Under the pieces are notes generated by a model. It did not search any database. It worked only from the letters and a program-made list of their open reading frames with translations, and had not been told where the DNA came from. This document shows positions 9,073 to 17,521 of a DNA stretch of 64,000 bases, piece by piece. Every line of letters starts with the position of its first letter. Position 1 is the first letter of the stretch. Origin of the DNA: Streptomyces neyagawaensis (GTDB taxonomy: Bacteria; Actinomycetota; Actinomycetes; Streptomycetales; Streptomycetaceae). A program made the position numbers and the translations under genes. The stretch covers positions 1 through 64,000 of the forward strand of contig NZ_JAMGBG010000074.1 in the NCBI RefSeq assembly GCF_023516595.1, in the 5' to 3' direction.

Positions 9073-9675
9073 TCACTTCTCCGCGAGGACGGGCTTGATC
9101 ATCTTGCGCAGCAGTTTCTCGGTGAGCGGCGTCTGGGCCCGCGCCGCGAGCCTGCCCTCCCGGTCGACGACGATCGTCGAGGGGATCAACTGCGGGTTGA
9201 GGGTACCCTTCTCGAACCGGAGCAGCAGCTTGCCCGTGGGGTCGTACAGGCTCGGGTAGGTGACCTTGAACTCTTCCTCGAAGGCCAGCGCGGGACGGGT
9301 GCTGGTGTCGCGGGTGTTGATGCCGACGAACTGCACGCCCTGACCGGCGAGGTCCTTGGAGACCTTGGCGAAGTTGGCCGCCTCCGCGCGGCACGGCGGG
9401 CACCACGCGCCCCAGACGTTCAGGACGACGATCTTGCCCTTGTAGGCGGAGGCCACATCGAGTTCGCCACCGTCGATGGTCCGGCCGGCGAGCTTGGGCG
9501 CGCTGTCCCGCTCGCCCTTCTTCACGGTCGCGATGCCGTCGGAGCCGGCGACGAAGCCGGTACCGCCGCCACCGCCCTCGATGCCTCCGCCCGAACAGGC
9601 GGACAGCACCAGCGCCAGGGCCGCGGCCCCGGCGGAGAGCAAAGCGGCACGACTACGGCTCGTACGGACACTCAT
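9073..9675 (-). CDS. resA: ResA/TlpA-like thioredoxin lipoprotein
   Basis: 200-residue membrane-anchored thiol-disulfide reductase that keeps the apocytochrome CXXCH cysteines reduced for heme attachment. It has a lipobox (LVLSAC, Cys about residue 27) after a basic N terminus and a Gly-rich linker. The thioredoxin-fold AhpC/TSA-type domain contains the active site WGAWCPPCRAEA and the cis-proline loop (PQLIPSTIVVDREG). It receives electrons from CcdA, encoded immediately downstream. First gene of the four-gene maturation operon; the gap of 76 bp to the upstream lipoprotein gene could hold a promoter. Confidence 0.96.
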   Translation of the reverse strand: MSVRTSRSRAALLSAGAAALALVLSACSGGGIEGGGGGTGFVAGSDGIATVKKGERDSAPKLAGRTIDGGELDVASAYKGKIVVLNVWGAWCPPCRAEAANFAKVSKDLAGQGVQFVGINTRDTSTRPALAFEEEFKVTYPSLYDPTGKLLLRFEKGTLNPQLIPSTIVVDREGRLAARAQTPLTEKLLRKMIKPVLAEK

Positions 9676-9751
9676 GTGAAAAGTTTCGCATGCCCGTTTC
9701 GTCGACCTGCGGCGGGGTCGAGCAGCCCGCCCGGTCCTGCGTCCGCCGAGG

Positions 9752-11026
9752 TCAGGCGGCCGAGCCCGCCTTCAGGAAGTCCTTCCAGCCGCCCGTCGGC
9801 TCCTGCCCGACCCCGAGGGTCCGGAGCTTGGCGAGGACCTCCGGCTTCTGCACGTCCATCCAGTCGACGAACTGCCGGAAGGAGACGATCCGGATCTCCC
9901 CGTCCTTGGCCTTCTCCTTGGCCCGCGCGATGTGCTTGAGGGCCCCCTCGACGGCGTCCATGTAGACCCCGCCGTTCCACTCCTCGAAGTGGTTGCCTAT
10001 GAACAGCGGCGCCCGGTTCGTCTCGTACGCCCGCTGGAATCCGGCCACGTACGCGCCGGTGGCCTGGGTGCGGTAGGCCGGGTAGTTGGCGGGCGGGGCC
10101 TGGGTGGAGTTCTGGGACTGGTTGTACATGATGTTGTAGTCCATCGACAGGACCTCGAAGCTGCGGCCCGGGAACGGCACGGACTGCAACGGCAGGTCCC
10201 AGATGCCCTGCTTCTTGTGGGGCCAGACCTGGAGACCGCCGGGCGAGGACGAGTCGTAGCGCCAGCCCAGCTCGCGCGCGGTGGGCAGCAGGTTCTGCTG
10301 GCCGAGCAGACACGGGGTGCGTCCGCCGACCAGTTCCTTCTCGTAGTCGAAGGGCAGCGGGTCGAGGTCGGTCCAGCCGCTGTTCGTCTTCCACTCCGTT
10401 ACGAACGACTTGGCCTGCTCTATCTCGCTGCGCCACTGCTTGGGCGTCCACTTGCCGACCGACCCGAAGCCGTCGCCGCAGAAGTGGCCGTTGAAGTGGG
10501 TGCCTATCTCGTGGCCGTCGAGCCACGCCGTCCGCAGGTGCCCCAGCGTCGACTTGATGTGCTCGTCGGTGAGGTAGCCGATGTCGGAGGCGCCGGGGGC
10601 GTTGTTCGGCGGGAGGTACTTGCGCTTCTTCGACTCGGGCAGGAGGTAGATCCCGGAGAGGAAGAACGTCATGTGGGCGTCGTGGTCCCGGCCCGCCTTC
10701 AGGAACCGCTCGAAGAGGCCGTTCCCGACATCGCCGGCGCCGTCCCAGGAGAACACCACGAACTGCGGCGGGGTCTCGCCCGGCTCCAACGGCCGGGGCT
10801 TCTCCGGCTGGTGGGGCTGCTTGCCGGTACGGGCGGTGGAACCGTCCCCGATCGGCGTCACCTTCTTCTCGGGCTTCCCCTTGCCCTTGCCGCCACCCCC
10901 GGACCCCCCGGAACCGCCGGCCTCGCTGGGCTTGCCCCCGAGCCCCGTGCCGCAGCCGGTCAGCCCCAGCCCGGCGGCGGCCCCCGCCCCGAGCCCGAGC
11001 ACTCCCCTACGCGATATGTGGCCCAT
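9752..11026 (-). CDS. Polysaccharide deacetylase-like (NodB-fold) lipoprotein
   Basis: 424-residue exported protein. The twin-arginine-like N terminus (SRRGVLGLGAGAAAGLGLTG) runs into a lipobox Cys, then a Gly/Lys-rich linker. The body starts with FVVFSWDGAGDVGNGLFERF, matching the first NodB/CE4 motif (TFDDG-like) in relaxed form, and later has GHEIGTHFNGHFCG, which resembles the metal-binding HxxxH motif. A C-terminal strand region contains SVPFPGRSFEVLSMDYN. Catalysis on cell-wall or glycan N-acetyl groups is plausible but not certain because motif 1 is degenerate. It sits between the phosphatase/hemL pair and the cytochrome c operon, an arrangement familiar in Streptomyces, so a link with that pathway is possible. 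Confidence 0.75.
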   Translation of the reverse strand: MGHISRRGVLGLGAGAAAGLGLTGCGTGLGGKPSEAGGSGGSGGGGKGKGKPEKKVTPIGDGSTARTGKQPHQPEKPRPLEPGETPPQFVVFSWDGAGDVGNGLFERFLKAGRDHDAHMTFFLSGIYLLPESKKRKYLPPNNAPGASDIGYLTDEHIKSTLGHLRTAWLDGHEIGTHFNGHFCGDGFGSVGKWTPKQWRSEIEQAKSFVTEWKTNSGWTDLDPLPFDYEKELVGGRTPCLLGQQNLLPTARELGWRYDSSSPGGLQVWPHKKQGIWDLPLQSVPFPGRSFEVLSMDYNIMYNQSQNSTQAPPANYPAYRTQATGAYVAGFQRAYETNRAPLFIGNHFEEWNGGVYMDAVEGALKHIARAKEKAKDGEIRIVSFRQFVDWMDVQKPEVLAKLRTLGVGQEPTGGWKDFLKAGSAA

Positions 11027-11538
11027 TACGTCCCCCTTGTTCAGGTCACGCCCCGCTCGACGTGAAGCACACCGTTTTAGAGGTCAGGGGAATCGCCGGG
11101 GTTCCGCCGATCTGGCACATATTGCAGAGCCTTTGACCGAAAACGGTTGTATGCGCCCTCCGTACGCCTCACACCGAAGCGCACGCCGGGGGCACACGCG
11201 TAGGCACGACCCCCCGAACGAAAGAGCACGCCTCATAGGACAGACGTACGGACTGCGGGGTTCCAGTTGATCAAGACCAAAGGGCTGCGACTTGAGGAGA
11301 AGGAAGAGGGCGCCGTCAGGGCCACAGGGAACTGCGCGGCTTTCAGGGACCCGAGGGACGCCGGGTGCCATGGGAACCGAGGGGCAACCGCACGCTTTCA
11401 AGGGGCGCGGGGAACTGCGTGACCAGCCACGGCGGCCCCGCAGTCACCCACCGACCTCAGTCACCCGGCACTTCGGAGGCACCCGGCAACCCGAAGGCAC
11501 CCGGTAGCCCGAAGGCACCCGGCCCCCAAGCGGAGCGC
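11027..11538. other. 512-bp gap with repeat remnants and no convincing gene
   Basis: No open frame here looks like a protein. The part nearest 11027 must carry the promoter of the lipoprotein gene. Around 11398-11430 lies a half copy of the GGGGCGCGGGGAACTGCG element that occurs as full palindromes at 52.9 and 57.5 kb. At 11478-11522 an 18-bp unit (GGCACCCGGcaACCCGAA and variants) is repeated 2.5 times, just 3' of the phosphatase stop. Confidence 0.6.
11478..11522. repeat. 18-bp tandem repeat, 2.5 copies
   Basis: Units at 11478-11495, 11496-11513 and partial 11514-11522 differ at two positions. They sit in the 3' flank of the histidine phosphatase gene. Function unknown; replication slippage is the likely origin. 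Confidence 0.7.
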
Positions 11539-12213
11539 TCACGCTCCGAAGGCCTTGTCCTTCCCCTTCACCGGCTTGGCCCCCGCCAGGAGATGCGGCG
11601 GCACCAGATCCCGCGCCGGCTCGCTGTACCCCACCGACACGATCTTGTCCCCCTGATACGTGAACGTCGTCAGGGACGCGAGCGTGCACTGCCGCCGCCG
11701 CGGATCGTGCCACAGCCGCCGCCGCTCGACGTACGACCGGACGATCCAGATCGGCAGCTGGTGCGAGACGAGCACGGCCTCATGCCCGCGCGCCGCGTCC
11801 TTCGCCGCGTCCAGCGCCCCCATCATTCGGACGACCTGGTCGACGTACGGCTCCCCCCACGACGGCTTGAAGGGGTTCACCAGGTGCTTCCAGTTCTCCG
11901 GCCGCTTCAGCGCGCCGTCGCCGACCCCGAAGGTCTTGCCCTGGAAGACGTTGTCGGCCTCGATGAGCCGCGCGTCGGTCGCGAGGTCCAGCCCGTGCGC
12001 CTTGGCGATCGGCGTGGCCGTCTCCTGCGCCCGCTCCAGCGGCGACGCCACGACGTGGGTGACGTCACGGGTGGCGAGGTGCTCGGCGACCCGGTCGGCC
12101 ATCCGGCGCCCGAGGTCGGAGAGGTGGTACCCGGCGAGCCGCCCGTAGAGGATCCCGTCCGGGTTGGCGACCTCGCCGTGCCGCATCAGGTGGACGACGG
12201 TGATGTCACTCAT
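11539..12213 (-). CDS. Histidine phosphatase family protein (phosphoglycerate mutase-like)
   Basis: 224-residue cytoplasmic enzyme of the histidine phosphatase superfamily. The catalytic RHG motif is near the N terminus (VVHLMRHGEVANP). The usual SPLERAQETA arginine follows near residue 72, and the second active-site His lies in EAVLVSHQLPIWI. The ATG at 12213 overlaps the hemL stop (ATGA), so translation is coupled to a tetrapyrrole biosynthesis gene. Substrate unknown; a role linked to heme synthesis is inferred only from linkage. The C-terminal 40 residues are Pro/Lys-rich. Confidence 0.9.
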   Translation of the reverse strand: MSDITVVHLMRHGEVANPDGILYGRLAGYHLSDLGRRMADRVAEHLATRDVTHVVASPLERAQETATPIAKAHGLDLATDARLIEADNVFQGKTFGVGDGALKRPENWKHLVNPFKPSWGEPYVDQVVRMMGALDAAKDAARGHEAVLVSHQLPIWIVRSYVERRRLWHDPRRRQCTLASLTTFTYQGDKIVSVGYSEPARDLVPPHLLAGAKPVKGKDKAFGA

Positions 12214-13529
12214 GCTGCTGTGGCCTCCGCTGCCGCTCGCGCCGCCGCCGGGAGGGCGTCGGCGATTCTCTGGACCGCCTGCTCGTCGTGTGCGGTGGAC
12301 ACGAACCACGACTCGAACGACGACGGCGGCAGATAGACGCCCTGCGACAGCATCGAGTGGAAGAAGGCGTTGAACCGGAAGGACTCCTGCGTCTTGGCGT
12401 CCTCGTAGTTCCGTACCGGGGTGTCCGTGAAGAACACGGAGAACATGTTGGAGGCGTTCTGCAGCGTGTGCGCGACGCCCTCCTTGGTGAGCGCCTCCGT
12501 GACGAGCCCCTGGATCTGGAGGGACACCGCGTCGACGACGTCGTACGCCGCGTCGTCGAGCAGCCGCAGCTGCGCGAGCCCGGCGGCGGTGGCGACCGGG
12601 TTCCCGGAGAGCGTGCCGGCCTGGTAGACGGGCCCGGCGGGCGCGAGGTACGCCATGACGTCGGCACGGCCGCCGAAGGCCGCCGCGGGGAAGCCGCCGC
12701 CCATGACCTTGCCGAAGGTCATCAGGTCGGGGACGACCCCGTCGATCCCGTACCAGCCGGCCCTGCTGGTGCGGAAGCCGGTCATGACCTCGTCGGAGAT
12801 GTACAGGGCCCCGTTCTCGGCGCAGACGTCCTTGAGTCCCTGGTTGAAGCCGGGCAGCGGCGGTACGACGCCCATGTTGCCCGGGGACGCCTCGGTGATC
12901 ACGCACGCGATCTCGCCGGGGTGGGAGGCGAAGGCGGCGCGCACGGCGTCGAGGTCGTTGTAGGGGAGGACGATGGTGTCGCCGGCCTGGGCACCGGTGA
13001 CGCCGGGGGTGTCCGGCAGGGCGAACGTGGCGACCCCCGACCCGGCGGCGGCGAGCAGCGAGTCGACGTGGCCGTGGTAGCAGCCGGCGAACTTGACCAC
13101 CTTGCTACGGCCGGTGAAGCCGCGGGCGAGCCGGATCGCGGACATGGTGGCCTCGGTCCCGCTGGAGACGAGCCGCACCTGCTCCAGCGGCCCGACGCGG
13201 TCGACCATCTCCTCGGCGAGCGCGACCTCGCCCTCTCCGGGGGTGCCGAAGGACGTACCGCGCGAGACGGCGTCCTGAACGGCGGCGATGACCTCGGGAC
13301 GGGAGTGCCCGAGGATCATCGGCCCCCAGGAGCACACGAGGTCGACGTACTCACGGCCGTCGGCGTCGGTGAGGTAGGGACCGGTACCGGACACCATGAA
13401 CCGGGGCGTACCGCCCACGGCGCGGAAGGCGCGCACGGGAGAGTTCACGCCGCCGGGCGTGACGGCCGCCGCGCGCTCGAAAAGAGTCTGCGAAACTGGG
13501 GCTTCGTACGGATAGCTCACACAGGCCAT
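12210..13529 (-). CDS. hemL: Glutamate-1-semialdehyde 2,1-aminomutase
   Basis: 439-residue PLP enzyme converting glutamate-1-semialdehyde to 5-aminolevulinate in the C5 route to heme and other tetrapyrroles. The N terminus (FERAAAVTPGGVNSPVRAF) and SSGTEATMSAIRLARG (cofactor phosphate site) are characteristic. The Schiff-base lysine is in MTFGKVMGGGFPAAAFGG (about K274), and DEVMTGFR supplies the Asp contacting the PLP ring nitrogen. The first four codons (ATG to GTG) are uncertain; homologs often begin near SYPYEAPVSQ. It is followed directly by the phosphatase gene and, further on, by the cytochrome c maturation genes, which consume heme. hemB lies 50 kb away in this window. Confidence 0.97.
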   Translation of the reverse strand: MACVSYPYEAPVSQTLFERAAAVTPGGVNSPVRAFRAVGGTPRFMVSGTGPYLTDADGREYVDLVCSWGPMILGHSRPEVIAAVQDAVSRGTSFGTPGEGEVALAEEMVDRVGPLEQVRLVSSGTEATMSAIRLARGFTGRSKVVKFAGCYHGHVDSLLAAAGSGVATFALPDTPGVTGAQAGDTIVLPYNDLDAVRAAFASHPGEIACVITEASPGNMGVVPPLPGFNQGLKDVCAENGALYISDEVMTGFRTSRAGWYGIDGVVPDLMTFGKVMGGGFPAAAFGGRADVMAYLAPAGPVYQAGTLSGNPVATAAGLAQLRLLDDAAYDVVDAVSLQIQGLVTEALTKEGVAHTLQNASNMFSVFFTDTPVRNYEDAKTQESFRFNAFFHSMLSQGVYLPPSSFESWFVSTAHDEQAVQRIADALPAAARAAAEATAA

Positions 13530-13668
13530 GGTGTCAGAGGCTCCGAAGATCCTGCCGACTGGTGTTTGCGCGCACGTTTCGGCGAGCGGTCGCGGGGGAG
13601 GTCACTGACACGATGATCGGGTTGCGCGGCGGGGATCACGTGGCCCAGAAATGCGTTCGGGTGGAGAT

Positions 13669-15459
13669 ATGCATCGCGGTGGCGGACTGGGCGACGGGAC
13701 CGGTGACCTCGGCCCTCGTCGTGCCCGGCGGGGAAGGCACCGGCGCGACGCGGAGGAGACTGCGGAGACCCCACGACAGGAACGAGGCGGGTCCGGCGCG
13801 TCCGGCACCGCGTCGAGCGGTAGCGGTACGGGCGGACTGGGTGGACTGCTGGGCGGGCTGAGTGGGCTGAGTGGGCTGGGTCGACCGGGCGGATCCGGTG
13901 GATCGAGCGGTTCGGCCGGGCCGGGTGGGTCCAGCGGTTCGACCGGGTCGAGCACGTCGACCGGGACGGGTACGCCGTCGGACGGCCCCGGCGGCGTGAT
14001 CGGACCCGGCGCACAGGACGGCCCGAGTGGTCCTGGTGGTCCTGGCGGTCCTGGCGGTCCTGGCGGTCCGGGAGGTTCCGCCGGACAGGGTGGCCGGGAC
14101 GCAGCAGCGGACACCGGATCCGCGGACCCCACAGGACCGGCGAACGGACCCACGACACCGACGGGCCCCCTGCGCGGCCTGGGTCCGCTGGGTTCCCTGG
14201 GAGCGCTGGGCTCCCGGAGGCTGCGCGGCGGACAAGGGCCGCAGGGATCTCAGGGCGAGCAGCCGACGTCGGGCGGTGCGCAGCCGACCTCGGGCGCGCA
14301 GCCGGCGTCGGGCGGGGCATCGGCGTCGGGCGACGCGCAGCCGCCGACGCCGTCGGGTCCCCCGTCACAGCCCCCGCTCGGTGGCACCCCGCAGTCACCC
14401 CGGTCCCCCCAGTCACCTCACTCCCCTTCCTCACTCCCTTCTCTCCCTTCACTCCCCTCGCCGCCCTCACCGTCGGCGCCCCAAGGGTCGCCGGGGTCAC
14501 AGCCCCCGTACGCTCCGCACGGCCCGCAGGGCGTGTACGGTCCGCAGGGTGCGCACGGCACATACGAGACCCAGGACAGGGCGAACCCGGCCGACGGGTC
14601 CGTCGGCATGCCCGGACGGGACGGAGCGAACGACGCGCAGCAGGAGGGTTCGCGGTTCTCGCGCCGTCGGCGAGCCACACGCAACGGTTCCGACCGCGTC
14701 GAGGGCGGTTCCGACCGCGCCGAGACCAGTCCTGACCTGCCGGAGAACGATTCCGACCGACTCGAACCCGGCGGTGCCGACCGGATCCAGGGCGGCGGCC
14801 CTGAGCGGATCGGGCGGCGCAGCCGTATGGAGGGTATGGACCGTATGGATCGCGCCGAGCATGTGGATCGTGTCAATCGTGACGGAATGGATCAGACGGG
14901 CCAGACGGACCGGCCTGACGCCGTCGACCGTGAGAGCCGTGCGGCGCGCAGGCGCCGTACGGACCGCCTCGACCAGGTGGTCAACCGGCTCCACACGGCC
15001 GGGAGCAGGAATGGTGGTCGGGTGGGGGTGACGTACAAGTACTTCGGCGCGCCCGACGGCGCGACCGCAGCCCGCGTCCCGATCTCGATGCGCCCCGAGG
15101 AACTCGGCGGCGACGAGCTCGGCATGAACGGCATGTTCACCAAGATCAAGCCGGAGACGATGGCCGCGATGGTGCTGACCGGCATCGAGGGCGTCCCCCT
15201 GCACAAGGTCCCGCCGCTGGAGCTGGTCGTCCTGCACCCCGACTACGCGGTCGTGAAGCTGCCGATGACCGTCGTGGACCCGCTGCGCGGCATCGGCGAG
15301 GAAGCGGTCGGCGCGGCGGCCTTCATCTGGTCCACGGTCCCGGACCGCGGCGGCCCCCGCGACGCGTTCAACGTGTACCAACTGCTCCACGAATGGCAGG
15401 ACTTCAGCCACCGCCTCCACGAGGCGGGGCACCAGCCGTACTGTCTGGTGTGGCCCTGA
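13669..15459 (+). CDS. Long disordered Gly/Pro/Ser-rich protein with conserved C-terminal domain
   Basis: About 596 residues. Residues ~1-450 are low-complexity: Gly/Ser blocks, a collagen-like stretch of GPGG units, Gln-Pro-Ser-Gly segments, then charged repeats containing SDR/ADR. The last ~140 residues form a folded, conserved-looking domain starting at VGVTYKYFGAPDGATAARVP, including MNGMFTKIKPETMAAMVLTG and ending HEAGHQPYCLVWP. No catalytic motif is recognised. ATG 13669 is preferred over 13651 because GGTGG precedes it; both are in frame. It is divergent from hemL with about 120 bp between them. A cytoplasmic scaffold or regulatory role is possible but unproven. The DNA is strongly biased (G-rich then C/T-rich). 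Confidence 0.8.
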   Translation: MHRGGGLGDGTGDLGPRRARRGRHRRDAEETAETPRQERGGSGASGTASSGSGTGGLGGLLGGLSGLSGLGRPGGSGGSSGSAGPGGSSGSTGSSTSTGTGTPSDGPGGVIGPGAQDGPSGPGGPGGPGGPGGPGGSAGQGGRDAAADTGSADPTGPANGPTTPTGPLRGLGPLGSLGALGSRRLRGGQGPQGSQGEQPTSGGAQPTSGAQPASGGASASGDAQPPTPSGPPSQPPLGGTPQSPRSPQSPHSPSSLPSLPSLPSPPSPSAPQGSPGSQPPYAPHGPQGVYGPQGAHGTYETQDRANPADGSVGMPGRDGANDAQQEGSRFSRRRRATRNGSDRVEGGSDRAETSPDLPENDSDRLEPGGADRIQGGGPERIGRRSRMEGMDRMDRAEHVDRVNRDGMDQTGQTDRPDAVDRESRAARRRRTDRLDQVVNRLHTAGSRNGGRVGVTYKYFGAPDGATAARVPISMRPEELGGDELGMNGMFTKIKPETMAAMVLTGIEGVPLHKVPPLELVVLHPDYAVVKLPMTVVDPLRGIGEEAVGAAAFIWSTVPDRGGPRDAFNVYQLLHEWQDFSHRLHEAGHQPYCLVWP

Positions 15460-15475
15460 GCCGAAGCCGGACGGA

Positions 15476-15522
15476 GCAGAAGGAGGCCCTCACCGGTAGT
15501 ACCGGTGAGGGCCTCCTTCTGC
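15476..15522. terminator. Strong bidirectional hairpin terminator
   Basis: A perfect 22-bp stem (arms 15476-15497 and 15501-15522) with a 3-nt loop separates the convergent gene pair ending at 15459 (+) and 15578 (-). No T tract is needed in Streptomyces. Confidence 0.9.
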
Positions 15523-15577
15523 CTGTATGGACCGGCCCCGGAGGCCTTCGCCCCCGGGGCCGGGTCTCACCCACGGG

Positions 15578-17029
15578 TCAGCTCGTCACCTTGAAGGTGG
15601 CGTCGCTGCGCGCTGTCGCGGTGGTGATCGGGTCGAGCTTCAGGTAGTAGGCGTAGTGGCGGATGTACCGGTCCGGGAAGTTGTAGGACTGGAACGACGA
15701 CCAGGTCGAGTCGGCGAGCCCGGCGACCTTGTTGAAGGTGGCGTCGGCGGCGAACTGGGCGGTGCCGTCGTTGTAGGCGAGCTGGAAGTCGTAGTGGGAG
15801 TGCCGCAGGAAGTACCCGGGCATGTTCACCGACTCGAAGGAGACGGTGCCGGTGCCGGCCAGGCCGGTTCTCATCCGGAACTGGGAGTCGTCGACGGGGC
15901 TGACGTTCGGGTCGATGCGCACGTCCCCGTTGGTGTGCCGGACGTACCGGTCCTGGAAGTTGAACGACTGGAGCCGGTTGATCGCGGTGTTGGGCCAGCG
16001 GGCGAGTACGCGGCTCTCCTCGGCGGCGGTGAGGTTCAGGATCCAACCGTGGCGCTTCTTCGTGCCGCCCATGTTGTAGCTGGTCGACGCCTGCTTCTGG
16101 TAGCTGGCGGGGTCGGACGGGTCGGTCGTCAGGACCGGCATGTAGCCGCCGTTGGTGGCGTACTGGTCGAGGTAGAGGGCCCACTTGTTGGTGCCGTTGA
16201 ACTTCATCCACATCGGGCCCTCGACCCGCGTGCCGGTCTGGCCCTGCGTGCCGATCAGGCCGATGCCGGAGAGGTCACCGAGCTTGGTCCAAGTGCCGAG
16301 GATCGAGTTACTGCCCTCGATGGTGATCTGCCCGTCGCCGGAGGCCCGCACGTAACGGTAGTTACCGACACCCTGGGGGACCTCGATGATCTGGGTGTCG
16401 ATGATCTCCTGGGTGCCGGGGCGGTCAATGTAGATCTGCGGGGTGCTGATGGTGCGGAAGTCGCTGGTCCGGGCGTAGAAGATACGGTGTTTCGTCGCGC
16501 CGTTCTGGGGCACGTTCGTCGCCCAGTACAGGACGTAGTCGTTGGTGGCCGGGTCCCAGATCGCCTCCGGCGCCCACGCGTTGCGCCCGTCGGGGATCGC
16601 GCCCGCGACGTTCAGCAGCCACGGCTGCGACCAGGTGACCAGGTCCGTCGACTCCCACACCACGAGGTTGCGGCTGCCGTTGTTGATGGACTGACTCCAG
16701 GTCTGTCCGCAGGCGATGCACAGGTCGGTCGCGATGATCCAGTACTTGCTGCCGTCGGGGGATCTCACCAGTGCGGGGTCGCGCACGCCCTTCGTACCGA
16801 CCGTGGAGCGCAGGACCATGCCGCCGCCGTTGAGGTCGCTCCAGTGCACGCCGTCCGTGCTGTGCGAGAGGTACATCTGCTGGTTGGTCGCCCCCTCCCC
16901 GGTGAAGTGCACCATCAGGTAGCCCGGATCGGCGGCGGCTGCCCGCTGCGGCGTGGTCAGGGCTTGGGATGTGAAGAGCAGACAGGCGGCGACCAATATC
17001 GTCGCCAGTCGGGAGAGGAGTGGGCGCAT
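15578..17029 (-). CDS. Secreted GH43-like glycosidase with C-terminal AbfB (CBM42-like) domain
   Basis: 483 residues with a signal peptide (ILVAACLLFTSQALTTPQRA, cleaved near AAA). Residues ~35-320 look like a five-bladed propeller of the GH43/GH117 type: HSTDGVHWSDL, VRDPALVRSPDG, NAWAPEAIWDPATNDYVLYW and VEGPMWMKFNGTNKWALY carry the spaced Asp/Glu/Asp expected of these inverting enzymes. The last ~150 residues are an arabinose-binding AbfB beta-trefoil (INRLQSFNFQDRYVRH; SFQSYNFPDRYIRH). Likely role: extracellular release of arabinose or galactose side chains from hemicellulose or arabinogalactan. Two GTTCGA-containing motif clusters upstream are candidate operator sites. No regulator gene is adjacent. 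Confidence 0.88.
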   Translation of the reverse strand: MRPLLSRLATILVAACLLFTSQALTTPQRAAAADPGYLMVHFTGEGATNQQMYLSHSTDGVHWSDLNGGGMVLRSTVGTKGVRDPALVRSPDGSKYWIIATDLCIACGQTWSQSINNGSRNLVVWESTDLVTWSQPWLLNVAGAIPDGRNAWAPEAIWDPATNDYVLYWATNVPQNGATKHRIFYARTSDFRTISTPQIYIDRPGTQEIIDTQIIEVPQGVGNYRYVRASGDGQITIEGSNSILGTWTKLGDLSGIGLIGTQGQTGTRVEGPMWMKFNGTNKWALYLDQYATNGGYMPVLTTDPSDPASYQKQASTSYNMGGTKKRHGWILNLTAAEESRVLARWPNTAINRLQSFNFQDRYVRHTNGDVRIDPNVSPVDDSQFRMRTGLAGTGTVSFESVNMPGYFLRHSHYDFQLAYNDGTAQFAADATFNKVAGLADSTWSSFQSYNFPDRYIRHYAYYLKLDPITTATARSDATFKVTS

Positions 17030-17087
17030 GCGCGTTCCTGTCTTTGCTTGCGGGTTCGTGGCGCAGATCGACGACAGATGACCATTG

Positions 17088-17101
17088 TTCGATATCTAGA
17101 A
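17088..17101 (-). promoter_or_regulatory. Candidate operator upstream of the AbfB glycosidase gene
   Basis: TTCGATATCTAGAA is an imperfect palindrome (TTC/GAA ends) about 60 bp upstream of the start at 17029. It contains the GTTCGA word that recurs at 17238 and 17257. Probable sugar-regulator binding site; inference only. Confidence 0.35.
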
Positions 17102-17237
17102 TGCCGTCTGAAAATGCGGCCAGACGCTATAGGTGCCGCAATAGGGTGTCAAGACGTGCGGAAAAAGAAAGCCGGTCACAGAGACGGCAAGAGGGACGGG
17201 GAGTGACGCGACGATCCGTCAAGCCAGGTCAGCTCAT

Positions 17238-17262
17238 GTTCGACTAGCCGAACATCGTTCGA
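17238..17262. promoter_or_regulatory. Cluster of GTTCG/CGAAC inverted and direct repeats
   Basis: GTTCG (17238-17242), CGAAC (17249-17253) and GTTCG (17257-17261) form two overlapping dyads in the gap between the glycosidase and the hydrolase genes. The arrangement suits a dimeric regulator that could act on either side. Confidence 0.4.
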
Positions 17263-17422
17263 CACCTATTGACGAGCCTCGCATTTCCATTCATACTCGC
17301 GCAGCCCGAGGCCAATAAGGACCAGGCCTTTCAGGGGATCGTGGTGAAAACCCTTTGGCGGCCCGCGGTGGCCGCTGTTACTTTTCCGGCAGGCCGTGCG
17401 AGAGAACGAGGAGGTGGTACCC

Positions 17423-17476
17423 GTGAGCGCTGTATCGACATGGGTGCTCCCCTCTGGGGTCACGGTCGGACGGTAG
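17423..17476 (+). CDS. Possible 17-residue leader peptide upstream of the hydrolase gene
   Basis: GTG at 17423 has a near-perfect ribosome site (AGGAGG, 17409-17414, 8-nt spacing). The product is MSAVSTWVLPSGVTVGR. The stop codon lies in the 6-nt loop of a CGGACG/CGTCCG hairpin (17467-17484), 46 nt before the hydrolase start. The frame also extends upstream to an in-frame GTG near 17396. Position, ribosome site and hairpin suggest a regulatory upstream ORF, but no codon run marks an obvious amino-acid signal. No function can be assigned. Confidence 0.4.
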   Translation: MSAVSTWVLPSGVTVGR

Positions 17477-17521
17477 GTCGTCCGGGAGCGCCGTTCTCAC
17501 GCACTCCCGAAAGGCACGACC

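Noticed and set aside
11084..11401. Minus ORF of 105 codons
   Set aside because: Overlaps the repeat remnant, has Cys/Pro/Arg-rich noise composition and no ribosome site.
14033..14075. Possible CRISPR-like or minisatellite array
   Set aside because: The 9-bp units are in frame and encode Gly-Pro-Gly-Gly; they are coding repeats.
17409..17521. T-box riboswitch suggested by GGTGGTACC
   Set aside because: No stem I, specifier loop or antiterminator pairing can be drawn, and the downstream gene is not an amino-acid gene.
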